A DNA stretch of 64,000 nt. Source: Micromonospora sp. MP36. GTDB taxonomy: Bacteria > Actinomycetota > Actinomycetes > Mycobacteriales > Micromonosporaceae. Shown here piece by piece: positions 38,589 to 47,070 of the stretch. The translations under genes were made by a program, and so were the position numbers. The stretch's first letter is position 1. The number at the start of each line of letters is the position of its first letter. Under the pieces are notes generated by a model, which was given only the letters and a program-made list of their open reading frames with translations, was not told where the DNA came from and searched no databases. The stretch spans positions 1 to 64,000 of the forward strand of contig NZ_VSFA01000027.1 of NCBI RefSeq assembly GCF_008119785.1, in the 5' to 3' direction.

Positions 38589-39269
38589 TCAGGGGCGGTA
38601 GCGGTAGCCCATGCCCGGCTCGGTGATCAGATGCCGGGGCCGGGCCGGGTCGTCCTCCAGCTTGCGGCGCAGCTGTGCCATGAACTGCCGCAGGTAGTTG
38701 GTCTCGTGGTGGTACTCCGGACCCCAGACGTCGTGCAGCAGCTGCCGCTGGCTGATCAGCTTGCCCGGGTTGCGGAGCAGTTGCTCCAGCATGGCCCACT
38801 GGGTCGGGGTGAGCTTGACCTCGGCGCCGTCGTCCCGGGTGACCGTCCGGTCGGCCAGATCGACGGTGTGCCGGCCGATCCGGAACACGGGGGTGGCCGG
38901 CGTGGTGCCGCCGAGCCGGCGGGTCACGGCGCGGATGCGGGCGAGCAGCTCGTCCACCCCGAACGGCTTGGTGACGTAGTCGTCGGCGCCGGCGTCCAGG
39001 GCGGAGACCTTGTCCTCGCTGCCGGCCCGGCCGGAGAGCACGATGATCGGCACCGTGGTCCAACCGCGCAGGCCGCGGATCACCTCGACGCCGTCCAGGT
39101 CGGGCAGGCCGAGGTCGAGCACCACCAGGTCCGGCGGGTGGCCGGCGGCGGCCTTGAGGGCGGTGGCCCCGTCCTCGGCGACCTGGACGTCGTAGCCGCG
39201 GGCTCGCAGGTTGATCCGCAGGGCACGCAGGATCTGCGGTTCGTCGTCGACGACCAGGATCCGGGTCAT
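38589..39269 (-). CDS. kdpE: KdpE response regulator
   Basis: This 226-residue OmpR/PhoB-type regulator has a receiver domain with the acidic pocket VVDDEP, phosphoacceptor D52 (VVLDLGLPDLDG), the K in YVTKPFG, and a C-terminal winged helix (LTPTQWAMLEQLL, RQLLHDVWG, YLRQFMAQLRRKLE). It receives phosphate from KdpD and activates the kdp promoter under potassium limitation. ATG 39269 overlaps the kdpD stop by 4 bp, so the pair is translationally coupled. The gene order kdpFABC-kdpD-kdpE is the usual one. Confidence 0.96.
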   Translation of the reverse strand: MTRILVVDDEPQILRALRINLRARGYDVQVAEDGATALKAAAGHPPDLVVLDLGLPDLDGVEVIRGLRGWTTVPIIVLSGRAGSEDKVSALDAGADDYVTKPFGVDELLARIRAVTRRLGGTTPATPVFRIGRHTVDLADRTVTRDDGAEVKLTPTQWAMLEQLLRNPGKLISQRQLLHDVWGPEYHHETNYLRQFMAQLRRKLEDDPARPRHLITEPGMGYRYRP

Positions 39270-41812
39270 GGGCGCGCCCCTTCGGAAGCCTCGGCGGCGG
39301 GCAGCCGCAGCACCATGGTCAGCCCTCCGCCCGGGGTGGTCTCGGGGGTGATGCTGCCACCCATCGCCTCGGCCAGTCCGCGGGACAGCGCGAGCCCGAG
39401 CCCCACCCCGGTCTGGTTGTCCCGGTCGCCGAGGCGCTGGAACGGCAGGAAGACGTGCTCCCACTGATCCTCGGGGATGCCCGGGCCGGTGTCGATGACC
39501 CGCAGCTCGACCTGGCCGGCATGGGCGCTGGCGGTGATGGTCGGCGGCTGCCCGGGCGGGCTGTGCCGCAGGGCGTTGGCCACGACGTTGACCAGCACCC
39601 GTTCCAGCAGGCCCGGGTCGGCGGTGACCGCCGGCAGGTCGGCGGGTATGTCGGTGGCGACGTCGGCGGCCGCCGGCCCGAGCTCGTCCAGGGACCGGGG
39701 TACGACGTCCTCCAGCCCGACCGCGGTGGCGGTCACGCCGAGCACGCCGGCCTGGAGCCGGCTCATGTCGAGCAGGTTCGCCACCAGCCGGCCGAGCCGG
39801 TCCAGGGACTCGTCGGCGGTGGCCAGCAGCTCCTCGCGGTCCTCCGCGCCGAACTCCACGTCGTGGCTGCGCAGGCTGCTCACCGCCGCCTTCGCCGAGG
39901 CCAGCGGCGTACGCAGGTCGTGGCTGACCGCGGCGAGCAGCGCCGTGCGCATCCGGTCGGCCTCGGCGAGCGGCCGGGCGGCGGCGGCCTCCTCGGCGAG
40001 GCGTTCCTGGCGGAGCGCGACGGCGGCCTGGGCGGCGAACGCCTCGACCACCCGCCGGTCGGCGGCCTCCAGCCGCCGGCCGGCGAGCACCACGGTGAGC
40101 CGCTCGTCCACCGGCACGGCGGTCTCCCCGGCGCCGGGGCTGCCCGGCGGCGCGTCGCCGACGGCGGCCACGACCCGCCAGGCCGCCTCCTCCCGGGCCC
40201 GGCCGGGGCGTCCCTCGGCCTCGGCGACCAGCTCCAGCACGCTCACCGCGCGCAGCGCGAAGGTCTCCCGCAGCCGGTCCAGGAGGGCCCGCAGCGGCCG
40301 CTCGCCGCGCAGCACCCCGCCGGCGACGGTGGCCAGGGTCTGCGCGTCGGCGGAGGCCCGCGCCGCCTCCCGGGTACGCCGGGCGGCCACGTCGACCACC
40401 CAGCTCACCGCGACCGCGACGCCGACGAAGACGCCGAGCGCGAGCAGGTTGTCCGCCTCGGCGATGGTGAGCGTGAAGAAGGGTGGGGTGAAGAACCAGT
40501 TGAGCAGCAGGGAACCGCCCAGGGCGGCGACCAGCGCCGGCCACCGGCCGCCCACCAGCGCGACGCCGACCACGCCGGCGAGGAAGAGCAGGATGTCGTT
40601 GGTCAGCATGAGGTCGGGCAGCACCCACAGCAGCCCGGTCAGGGCGGGCATGCCGAGCACGGCGAGCGCGAACCCGAGCAGCCGGCGCCGGCGGGACAGC
40701 GCGGCGGGCACCGCCGCGCCGCGCCGACCCCGCCCGGCCTCGGCGTGCGTGACCAGGTGTACGTCGATCGGGCCGGACAGCGCGGTGGTGGTGACGCCGA
40801 CGCCCCGGGACAGCACCTGGGCGAACCGTCCCCGCCGGCTCGCGCCGAGCACGAGCTGGGTGGCGTTGACGCCGCGGGCGAAGTCCAGCAACGCCGCCGG
40901 GATGTCGGTGCCGAGCACCTGGTGGTAGGTGCCGCCCAGGCTCTCCACCAGCACCCGCTGCCGGGCCAGCTGGGCCGGGTCGGCCCCGGCCAGGCCGTCG
41001 CTGCGGGCCACGTGCACGGCGAGCAGGTCCGCCCCCTTGCTGCGGGCCGCGATCCGGGCCGCCCGCCGGATCAGGGTCTCCCCCTCCGGCCCCCCGGTGA
41101 GCGCCACCACCACCCGCTCCCGAGCCTCCCAGGTGGCCGAGATGCCCTGCTGGGCGCGGTACGCGTCGAGCTGCTCGTCGACCTTGTCGGCGAGCCAGAG
41201 CAGGGCCAGTTCCCGCAGGGCGGTCAGGTTGCCGACCCGGAAGTAGTTGCCCAGGGCCGCGTCGATCTTGTCGGGGCGGTAGATGTTGCCGTGGGCCATC
41301 CGCCGGCGCAACGCCTCCGGGGTCATGTCGACCAGCTCGACCTGCTCCGCGGCCCGGACCACCTGGTCCGGCACCGTCTCCTGCTGGGTGATGCCGGTGA
41401 TCTGCGCGACCACGTCGTTGAGCGACTCGAGGTGCTGGATGTTGACGGTGGTCAGCACGCTGATCCCGGCGTCGAGCAGCTCCTGGACGTCCTGCCAGCG
41501 CTTCTCGTGGCGGGAGCCGGGCACGTTGGTGTGCGCCAGCTCGTCGACCACGGCGACCTCCGGCCGGCGGGCCAGCACCGCGGCGAGGTCCATCTCGGTG
41601 AACTCGACGCCCCGGTAGCCGACGGTGCGCCGGGGCACCACCTCGAGATCGCCGATCATCGCCGCGGTGTGCGGCCGGCCGTGGGTCTCGACCAGGCCGA
41701 TCACCACGTCGGTGCCCCGGTCGGCCCGCCGCTGGGCCTCCTCCAGCATCGCGTACGTCTTGCCGACGCCGGGGGCGGCCCCGAGGTGGATGCGGAGCTC
41801 TCCCCTTGGCAC
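39266..41812 (-). CDS. kdpD: KdpD potassium/turgor sensor histidine kinase
   Basis: Start GTG 41812 follows AGGGAGGA and gives 848 residues. Domains in order: the KdpD N-terminal ATPase-like domain with Walker A GAAPGVGKT (about 13-21) and VVDELAHTNVPGSRH; a universal-stress-protein domain (about 230-370); four close membrane helices (about 375-480, DUF4118); a GAF-like region; then the H-box VSHDLRTPLASAK; and the ATPase boxes NVVANALRHSP, DTGPGIP and GVGLGLALSR. It senses low K+ and phosphorylates KdpE. The start upstream at 41878 is less likely because the ribosome site fits the GTG. Confidence 0.95.
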   Translation of the reverse strand: MPRGELRIHLGAAPGVGKTYAMLEEAQRRADRGTDVVIGLVETHGRPHTAAMIGDLEVVPRRTVGYRGVEFTEMDLAAVLARRPEVAVVDELAHTNVPGSRHEKRWQDVQELLDAGISVLTTVNIQHLESLNDVVAQITGITQQETVPDQVVRAAEQVELVDMTPEALRRRMAHGNIYRPDKIDAALGNYFRVGNLTALRELALLWLADKVDEQLDAYRAQQGISATWEARERVVVALTGGPEGETLIRRAARIAARSKGADLLAVHVARSDGLAGADPAQLARQRVLVESLGGTYHQVLGTDIPAALLDFARGVNATQLVLGASRRGRFAQVLSRGVGVTTTALSGPIDVHLVTHAEAGRGRRGAAVPAALSRRRRLLGFALAVLGMPALTGLLWVLPDLMLTNDILLFLAGVVGVALVGGRWPALVAALGGSLLLNWFFTPPFFTLTIAEADNLLALGVFVGVAVAVSWVVDVAARRTREAARASADAQTLATVAGGVLRGERPLRALLDRLRETFALRAVSVLELVAEAEGRPGRAREEAAWRVVAAVGDAPPGSPGAGETAVPVDERLTVVLAGRRLEAADRRVVEAFAAQAAVALRQERLAEEAAAARPLAEADRMRTALLAAVSHDLRTPLASAKAAVSSLRSHDVEFGAEDREELLATADESLDRLGRLVANLLDMSRLQAGVLGVTATAVGLEDVVPRSLDELGPAAADVATDIPADLPAVTADPGLLERVLVNVVANALRHSPPGQPPTITASAHAGQVELRVIDTGPGIPEDQWEHVFLPFQRLGDRDNQTGVGLGLALSRGLAEAMGGSITPETTPGGGLTMVLRLPAAEASEGARP

Positions 41813-41883
41813 GGGAACAATCCTCCCTGATTGCTGAAAGGAGGGGCCCTTCTCAGCGCCTGGCGAGCCCCTTCTCAATCGTG

Positions 41884-42765
41884 TCAGCGGGCGGGGAACT
41901 CCCGGTCGAGCGCGAGGTTGAGCTCGAGCACGTTGACCGCGGGCTCCCCCATGAAGCCGAGCGCCCGGCCGCTGATGTGTTCCCGCACCAGGCGGCGGAC
42001 CGCCGCCGGGTCCGCACCCCGCTCGCGCGCCACCCGGGCCACCTGGATCTCCGCGTACGCCGGGCTGATGTGCGGGTCGAGGCCGCTGCCGCCGGCGGTG
42101 ACCGCGTCGGCCGGCACCGCCGGCTCGGCGGGCGCGTCACCCCGGATGGGGGTGATCACGCCGCCCTCGGCGACGTAGTCGTGGCCGGGCTGGGCCAGTT
42201 CCACCGGTAGCCCCTGATAGCTGGCGACGAACGGGGTGGCCGGAGCGACCTGGTTGACGCTCACCACCCGGGTGACCGGGCCGGTCAGCCCGTCGGCGCG
42301 GAACACGGCCAGGACCGCGCCCACCCCGTCCGGGGTGCAGTACGGGCGCCGCCCGTCGACCCCGTCGAGGTCGCCGATCGCCTTGCTGCGGGAGCAGACC
42401 TGGGTGAGCAGGCTCTGCCTGGCGTCGTCAGGGTTGGTGGCGATGGTGTCGACCACGCTCTCCGGGCCCAGGTTGCTGGCCGCGGTGGCGGTGGGGTCGT
42501 AGCCGTCGCCGGCCGCGGACGGCCGGGACTGGAAGTAGCGCGGGACGGGGTTGCCGTCCGCGTCGGTGAAGGACTGCCCGATGAGCGAGCTGCCCACGGT
42601 CTTGCCGTTGACGCTCACCAGCGAGCCGTCGGCCCTGCCGGCGAGGCCGGGGATCCGGCCGACGGCGACCAGCGCCAACGGGTACGCGAGGCCGAGCAGG
42701 ACGGTGAACACAAGCAGCGCGCGCAGCGCGGCCAGATGCTGGGCGAGCCAGCTAGGGAGGCGCAT
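41884..42765 (-). CDS. kdpC: Potassium-transporting ATPase subunit C
   Basis: This 293-residue protein has a single N-terminal membrane helix (LRALLVFTVLLGLAYPLAL) and the KdpC periplasmic domain: GSSLIGQSFTD, YFQSRPSA, SGLDPHISPAYAEIQVARVA, FGEP-like GFMGEPAVNVLELN. It is longer than the E. coli protein (about 190 residues) because of an insertion around residues 120-190, common in actinobacteria. It stabilises the KdpFABC complex. ATG 42765 overlaps the kdpB stop (TGATG). Confidence 0.95.
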   Translation of the reverse strand: MRLPSWLAQHLAALRALLVFTVLLGLAYPLALVAVGRIPGLAGRADGSLVSVNGKTVGSSLIGQSFTDADGNPVPRYFQSRPSAAGDGYDPTATAASNLGPESVVDTIATNPDDARQSLLTQVCSRSKAIGDLDGVDGRRPYCTPDGVGAVLAVFRADGLTGPVTRVVSVNQVAPATPFVASYQGLPVELAQPGHDYVAEGGVITPIRGDAPAEPAVPADAVTAGGSGLDPHISPAYAEIQVARVARERGADPAAVRRLVREHISGRALGFMGEPAVNVLELNLALDREFPAR

Positions 42766-44996
42766 CACGAGATCCCCGGAACGAACTGGATGAGCAGGTC
42801 GATGAGCTTGATGCCGAGGAACGGCACGATGATGCCGCCCAGGCCGTAGCGCAACAGGTTGCGGCTGAGCAGCTGCGACGCGCTCGCCGGCCGGTAGCGC
42901 ACGCCGCGCAGGGCCAGCGGGATCAGCGCGACGATGACGATCGCGTTGAAGATGACCGCCGACAGGATCGCCGACTCCGGGCTGGCCAGGCGCATGATGT
43001 TCAGCGCGTCCAGGCTCGGGTAGATGCCGGCGAACATCGCCGGGATGATCGCGAAGTACTTCGCGACGTCGTTCGCGATGCTGAACGTGGTCAGCGCGCC
43101 CCGGGTGATCAGCAACTGCTTGCCAATCTCCACGATCTCGATCAGCTTGGTCGGGTCGGAGTCGAGGTCGACCATGTTGCCGGCTTCCTTGGCGGCCGAC
43201 GTGCCGGTGTTCATCGCCACGCCGACGTCCGCCTGGGCGAGGGCGGGTGCGTCGTTGGTGCCGTCCCCCGTCATGGCGACCAGCCGGCCGCCCTCCTGCT
43301 CCTTCTTGATCAGGGCCAGCTTGTCCTCCGGAGTGGCCTCCGCGAGGAAGTCGTCCACCCCGGCCTCCTCCGCGATCGCCCTGGCGGTACGCGGGTTGTC
43401 GCCGGTGATCATGACGGTCCGGATGCCCATCCGGCGCATCTCGTCGAACCGCTCCCGCATCCCCGTCTTGACGATGTCCTTCAGGTGGACGATGCCGAGC
43501 GCCCGGGCCGGTTCGCCCGCGACGTGCTCGGCGACGACGAGCGGGGTGCCACCGATGCCGCTGATCTCGTCGACGAGTTGCCCCACCTGCTCGGTGGGAT
43601 GGCCGCCGTTCTCCCGGACCCACTTCATCACGGCGGCGGCGGCGCCCTTGCGGATCCGCCGGGTCGGCCCGGTGGCACCGCCGGCGGCGGTGCCGTCCGG
43701 GGCGAGGTCGACGCCGCTCATTCGGGTCTGGGCGGTGAACGGCACGAACGTGGCGTGCGGGATCAGACCCGACTCCCGCTCGCGCAGCCCGAACTCGTTC
43801 TTCGCGAGCACCACGATCGAGCGGCCCTCGGGCGTCTCGTCGGCGAGGCTGGACAGCTGCGCCGCGTCGGCGACCTCGCCCGCGGTCACGCCGGTCACCG
43901 GGAGGAACTCGTCCGCCTGCCGGTTGCCCAGGGTGATGGTGCCGGTCTTGTCCAGCAGCAGGGTGTTCACGTCGCCGGCCGCCTCGACCGCCCGGCCGCT
44001 CACGGCCAACACGTTGCGCTGCACCAGCCGGTCCATGCCGGCGATGCCGATCGCCGACAGCAACGCCCCGATGGTGGTCGGGATCAGGCAGACCAGCAGG
44101 GAGACCAGGACCACGCCGGTGACGCCGGCATCGGTGATCGCGCCGGTGTCGGGGGCGGCCGCCTGGTAGCCCTTGGCGAAGATCGCCAGCGGCTGGAGGG
44201 TGACGACGGCCAGCAGGAAGATGATCGTGAGCGCGGCGAGCAGGATGTTCAGCGCGATCTCGTTCGGGGTCTTCTGCCGGTTGGCGCCCTCGACCAGGGC
44301 GATCATCCGGTCGACGAAGCTCTCGCCCGGCTTCTGGGTGATCTTGACGATGATCCGGTCGGAGAGCACCCTGGTGCCGGCGGTGACCGCGCTGCGGTCA
44401 CCGCCGGACTCCCGGATCACCGGCGCGGACTCGCCGGTGATGGCGGACTCGTCGACGCTGGCGATGCCCTCGACCACGTCGCCGTCGCCCGGGATGATCT
44501 GCCCGGCCTCCACCAGGACGATGTCGCCCTGCCTCAGCTCCGGCCCCGGCACCGCCTCGTCCCGGTAGCGGTTGGCCGGCGCGCCCGGGGTCCAGCCGAT
44601 CAGCCGGGTGGCGATGGTGTCCTTCTTCGCCTGCCGCAGCGTCGCGGCCTGCGCCTTGCCCCGCCCCTCGGCGACCGCCTCGGCGAGGTTCGCGAAGATC
44701 ACGGTGAGCCACAGCCAGACCGTGATGGCCCAGGCGAACACCGACGGGTCGGCCACGGCCAGGACGGTGGTGAAGACCGCGCCGATCTCGACGATCAGCA
44801 TCACCGGGTTGCGCCACAGGGTGCGCGGGTCCAGCTTGCGCAGCGCGTCCGGCAGGGACCGGATCAGCTGCTTCGGGTCGAGCAGGCCCCCGCCCACCCG
44901 GTCGCCCTGGGTGGCCGGGGTACCGGCGACCGGTTCCTCGCCGGTGCCGGATGTCACGGGCGTGACGGACATGTCCTTGTTCCTCATGGTGGTCAC
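42765..44996 (-). CDS. kdpB: Potassium-transporting P-type ATPase subunit B
   Basis: Starting at GTG 44996, which overlaps the kdpA stop (GTGA), gives 743 residues; ATG 44987 three codons later is equally possible. It has the P-type ATPase core: actuator TGES (DESAITGESAPV), phosphorylation motif DKTGT (LLLDKTGTITLG), hinge TGDGTNDAPALAQADVG and the KdpB-specific helices. It hydrolyses ATP to drive K+ through the KdpA channel-like subunit. The long opposite-strand open frame over this gene is a by-product of GC-rich codon usage. Confidence 0.97.
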   Translation of the reverse strand: MTTMRNKDMSVTPVTSGTGEEPVAGTPATQGDRVGGGLLDPKQLIRSLPDALRKLDPRTLWRNPVMLIVEIGAVFTTVLAVADPSVFAWAITVWLWLTVIFANLAEAVAEGRGKAQAATLRQAKKDTIATRLIGWTPGAPANRYRDEAVPGPELRQGDIVLVEAGQIIPGDGDVVEGIASVDESAITGESAPVIRESGGDRSAVTAGTRVLSDRIIVKITQKPGESFVDRMIALVEGANRQKTPNEIALNILLAALTIIFLLAVVTLQPLAIFAKGYQAAAPDTGAITDAGVTGVVLVSLLVCLIPTTIGALLSAIGIAGMDRLVQRNVLAVSGRAVEAAGDVNTLLLDKTGTITLGNRQADEFLPVTGVTAGEVADAAQLSSLADETPEGRSIVVLAKNEFGLRERESGLIPHATFVPFTAQTRMSGVDLAPDGTAAGGATGPTRRIRKGAAAAVMKWVRENGGHPTEQVGQLVDEISGIGGTPLVVAEHVAGEPARALGIVHLKDIVKTGMRERFDEMRRMGIRTVMITGDNPRTARAIAEEAGVDDFLAEATPEDKLALIKKEQEGGRLVAMTGDGTNDAPALAQADVGVAMNTGTSAAKEAGNMVDLDSDPTKLIEIVEIGKQLLITRGALTTFSIANDVAKYFAIIPAMFAGIYPSLDALNIMRLASPESAILSAVIFNAIVIVALIPLALRGVRYRPASASQLLSRNLLRYGLGGIIVPFLGIKLIDLLIQFVPGIS

Positions 44997-46648
44997 AGCC
45001 CCTCCGCGAGGGGGCCGAGCGCGAGCGCGGGCAGGAAGGTCAGCGCCACAAGGATCACGGTGACGCCGACGACCATCCCGACGAAGAGCGGTCGGTGGGT
45101 CGGCAGGGTGCCCTCGGAGGCGGGGGTGGGTTTCTGGCGGGCCAGCGAGCCGGCCAGCGCGAGCACGAAGATGATCGGCAGGAACCGGCCGAGCAGCATG
45201 CACAGCCCGAGCGCGGTGTTCCACCACGGCGTGTTCACCGTGATGCCGGCGAACGCGGAGCCGTTGTTGTTGCTCGCCGAGGTGAACGCGTAGAGCACCT
45301 CGGACAGGCCGTGCGGGCCGACGTTCGACGCGGTCGAGCTGTTGCCGGTGGCGAAGGCGGCCGCCGTACCGGCCAGCACCAGGACGGGCGTGATCAGGAA
45401 GTACAGCGAGGCGAGCTTGATCTCGCGGGAGCCGATCTTCTTGCCCAGGTATTCCGGGGTGCGACCCACCATCAGGCCGGCCACGAACACGGTGACCACC
45501 GCGAGGATCAACAGGCCGTAGAGGCCGGCACCGACGCCACCCGGAGCCACCTCACCGAGCATCATGTTGCCCAGGGTCATCATCCCGCCGAGCGCGCTGT
45601 ACGAGTCGTGGAAGGAGTTCACCGCGCCGGTCGAGGTGAGCGTGGTGGCGGCGGCGAAGGTCGCCGAGTTCGAGACGCCGAACCGGACGTCCTTGCCCTC
45701 CATCGCGGCGGCGACCGCCTGCGGGACGGTGCCGTGCCCGGCCAACTCGAAGACGTTGGTCAGGGTGACGCTGGCCAGCGCCAGGATGGCCATGACCGCC
45801 GCGATCGCGTAGCCCTGCCGGCTCTGGCCGACCATCCGCCCGAAGACGCGGGGCAGGCTGAACGGGATCACCAGGATCAGGAAGATCTCCAGCCAGTTCG
45901 TCCAGGTCGTCGGGTTCTCGAACGGGTGGGCGCTGTTGGTGTTGTAGAAGCCACCGCCGTTGGTGCCCAGCTCCTTGATCACTTCCTGGCTGGCCACCGG
46001 CCCGCCGGTGATCGTCTGGGTGCCGCCGGTCAGCGTGGTGACGTCGGTGCCGCCGGAGAGGTTCTGCACCGCCCCGCCGAACATCAGGGCGAGCGCGCCG
46101 AGCACCGCGATCGGCAGCAAGATCCGCAGCGTGATCCGGGTCAGGTCGACCCAGAAGTTGCCGAGTTCGCCGGTCCGGCTGCGGGCGAACCCGCGGACCA
46201 GGGCGACCGCCACGGCGATGCCGACCGCGGCGGAGACGAAGTTCTGCACCGCCAGCCCGGCCATCTGCACCAGGTGGCCCATGGTCGACTCACCCGAGTA
46301 CCACTGCCAGTTCGTGTTGGTCACGAACGAGACCGCGGTGTTCCAGGCGCCGTGGGTCATCACCGGCGGGAAACCCAGCGACAGCCACAGGTGGTTCTGC
46401 AGCCGCAGGAACGCGTACAGGAACAGGATCGACACCGCGGAGAAGGCCAGCAGGCTGCGGGCGTACACGGCCCAGGTCTGCTCGGCGGCCGGGTTCACCC
46501 CGACCAGGCGGTAGATCCCCCGCTCGACGCGGGACTGCCGGGCGCCGGAGACCACCCGGAACATGTAGTCGCCGAACGGCTTGTGGACCGCGACGAGCGC
46601 CGCCGCCAGGGACAGCAGGAAGACAACACCGGCTGTTGTCGTGGTCAT
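44993..46648 (-). CDS. kdpA: Potassium-transporting ATPase subunit A (K+ channel-like)
   Basis: This 551-residue polytopic protein contains the selectivity-filter-like segments of the KdpA/TrkH superfamily: VTNTNWQWYSGE, ELGTNGGGFYNTNSAHPFEN, FTSASNNNGSAFAG and the conserved PVLVLAGTAAAFA. It binds and conducts K+ in the KdpFABC pump. ATG 46648 overlaps the kdpF stop (TGATG). Confidence 0.97.
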   Translation of the reverse strand: MTTTTAGVVFLLSLAAALVAVHKPFGDYMFRVVSGARQSRVERGIYRLVGVNPAAEQTWAVYARSLLAFSAVSILFLYAFLRLQNHLWLSLGFPPVMTHGAWNTAVSFVTNTNWQWYSGESTMGHLVQMAGLAVQNFVSAAVGIAVAVALVRGFARSRTGELGNFWVDLTRITLRILLPIAVLGALALMFGGAVQNLSGGTDVTTLTGGTQTITGGPVASQEVIKELGTNGGGFYNTNSAHPFENPTTWTNWLEIFLILVIPFSLPRVFGRMVGQSRQGYAIAAVMAILALASVTLTNVFELAGHGTVPQAVAAAMEGKDVRFGVSNSATFAAATTLTSTGAVNSFHDSYSALGGMMTLGNMMLGEVAPGGVGAGLYGLLILAVVTVFVAGLMVGRTPEYLGKKIGSREIKLASLYFLITPVLVLAGTAAAFATGNSSTASNVGPHGLSEVLYAFTSASNNNGSAFAGITVNTPWWNTALGLCMLLGRFLPIIFVLALAGSLARQKPTPASEGTLPTHRPLFVGMVVGVTVILVALTFLPALALGPLAEGL

Positions 46649-46737
46649 CAGAAGCGCTCCGGGAACAGCAGGGCGACGACCAGGAACACGCCGAGGCCGA
46701 TCGCCAGCACCAGACCGACCGCGTTCACCACGCTCAC
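46648..46737 (-). CDS. kdpF: KdpF small membrane subunit
   Basis: GTG 46737 opens a 29-residue single-helix peptide (AVGLVLAIGLGVFLVVALLF, then PERF) directly before kdpA. Size, hydrophobicity and position are those of KdpF, which stabilises the Kdp complex. Its start overlaps the stop of another small peptide gene (GTGA) and its stop overlaps kdpA. Confidence 0.9.
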   Translation of the reverse strand: MSVVNAVGLVLAIGLGVFLVVALLFPERF

Positions 46738-46817
46738 AGCTTCTCCACCCCGCGTACGACGAGGGCGAGCGCTGCGAACAGCCCCACCGTGATCAGCACG
46801 AACACCAGGTCAGACAC
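46734..46817 (-). CDS. 27-residue membrane peptide leading the kdp operon
   Basis: GTG 46817, with AGGGGAG 7 bp ahead, encodes a 27-residue peptide. It has one predicted membrane helix (LVFVLITVGLFAALALVV) and a basic tail ending RGVEKL. It overlaps kdpF by 4 bp, so the chain small peptide-kdpF-kdpA-kdpB-kdpC is translationally coupled. Similar tiny frames occur ahead of kdpF in other actinobacteria as far as I recall, but they are seldom annotated. It may be an extra subunit or assembly factor of the pump. Confidence 0.7.
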   Translation of the reverse strand: MSDLVFVLITVGLFAALALVVRGVEKL

Positions 46818-46990
46818 GGCTGACTCCCCTTGCGGACGTCCCCGCGACCGCCTCCCGGTCGCGCCGGGCAATCACAACGCCACACCGGCCGGACGGACAG
46901 GGGTCATAACGGAACCGTGACGGCGGCACCCGATTTCTTGACGCGCTCTTCACGCAGGCCCGGTCCGCCTCGGTTGGCCGCACTTTCGCC

Positions 46991-47028
46991 GAAAGAGTGG
47001 CCATGGCACGTGCCATGGCCACTCTTTC
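46991..47028. terminator. Perfect 38-bp palindrome after the PHB depolymerase gene
   Basis: Two 19-bp arms, GAAAGAGTGGCCATGGCAC and its exact complement, meet without a spacer at 47009/47010. It lies 43 bp past the depolymerase stop on the minus strand and about 170 bp upstream of the kdp operon, so it fits a terminator for the former. Binding by a regulator of kdp is a less likely alternative. Confidence 0.65.
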
Positions 47029-47070
47029 CGCGAATCCGGGCGGTCCGGCCCGAGCGCGCCGGGGACGGGG

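Noticed and set aside
39455..41830. A 791-codon plus-strand frame opposite kdpD
   Set aside because: Its Gly/Arg/Pro/His-rich composition and lack of domains mark it as a shadow of kdpD created by GC-rich third positions.
43485..45293. A 602-codon plus-strand frame opposite kdpB/kdpA
   Set aside because: Same codon-bias shadow; the minus strand encodes complete Kdp subunits with all motifs.
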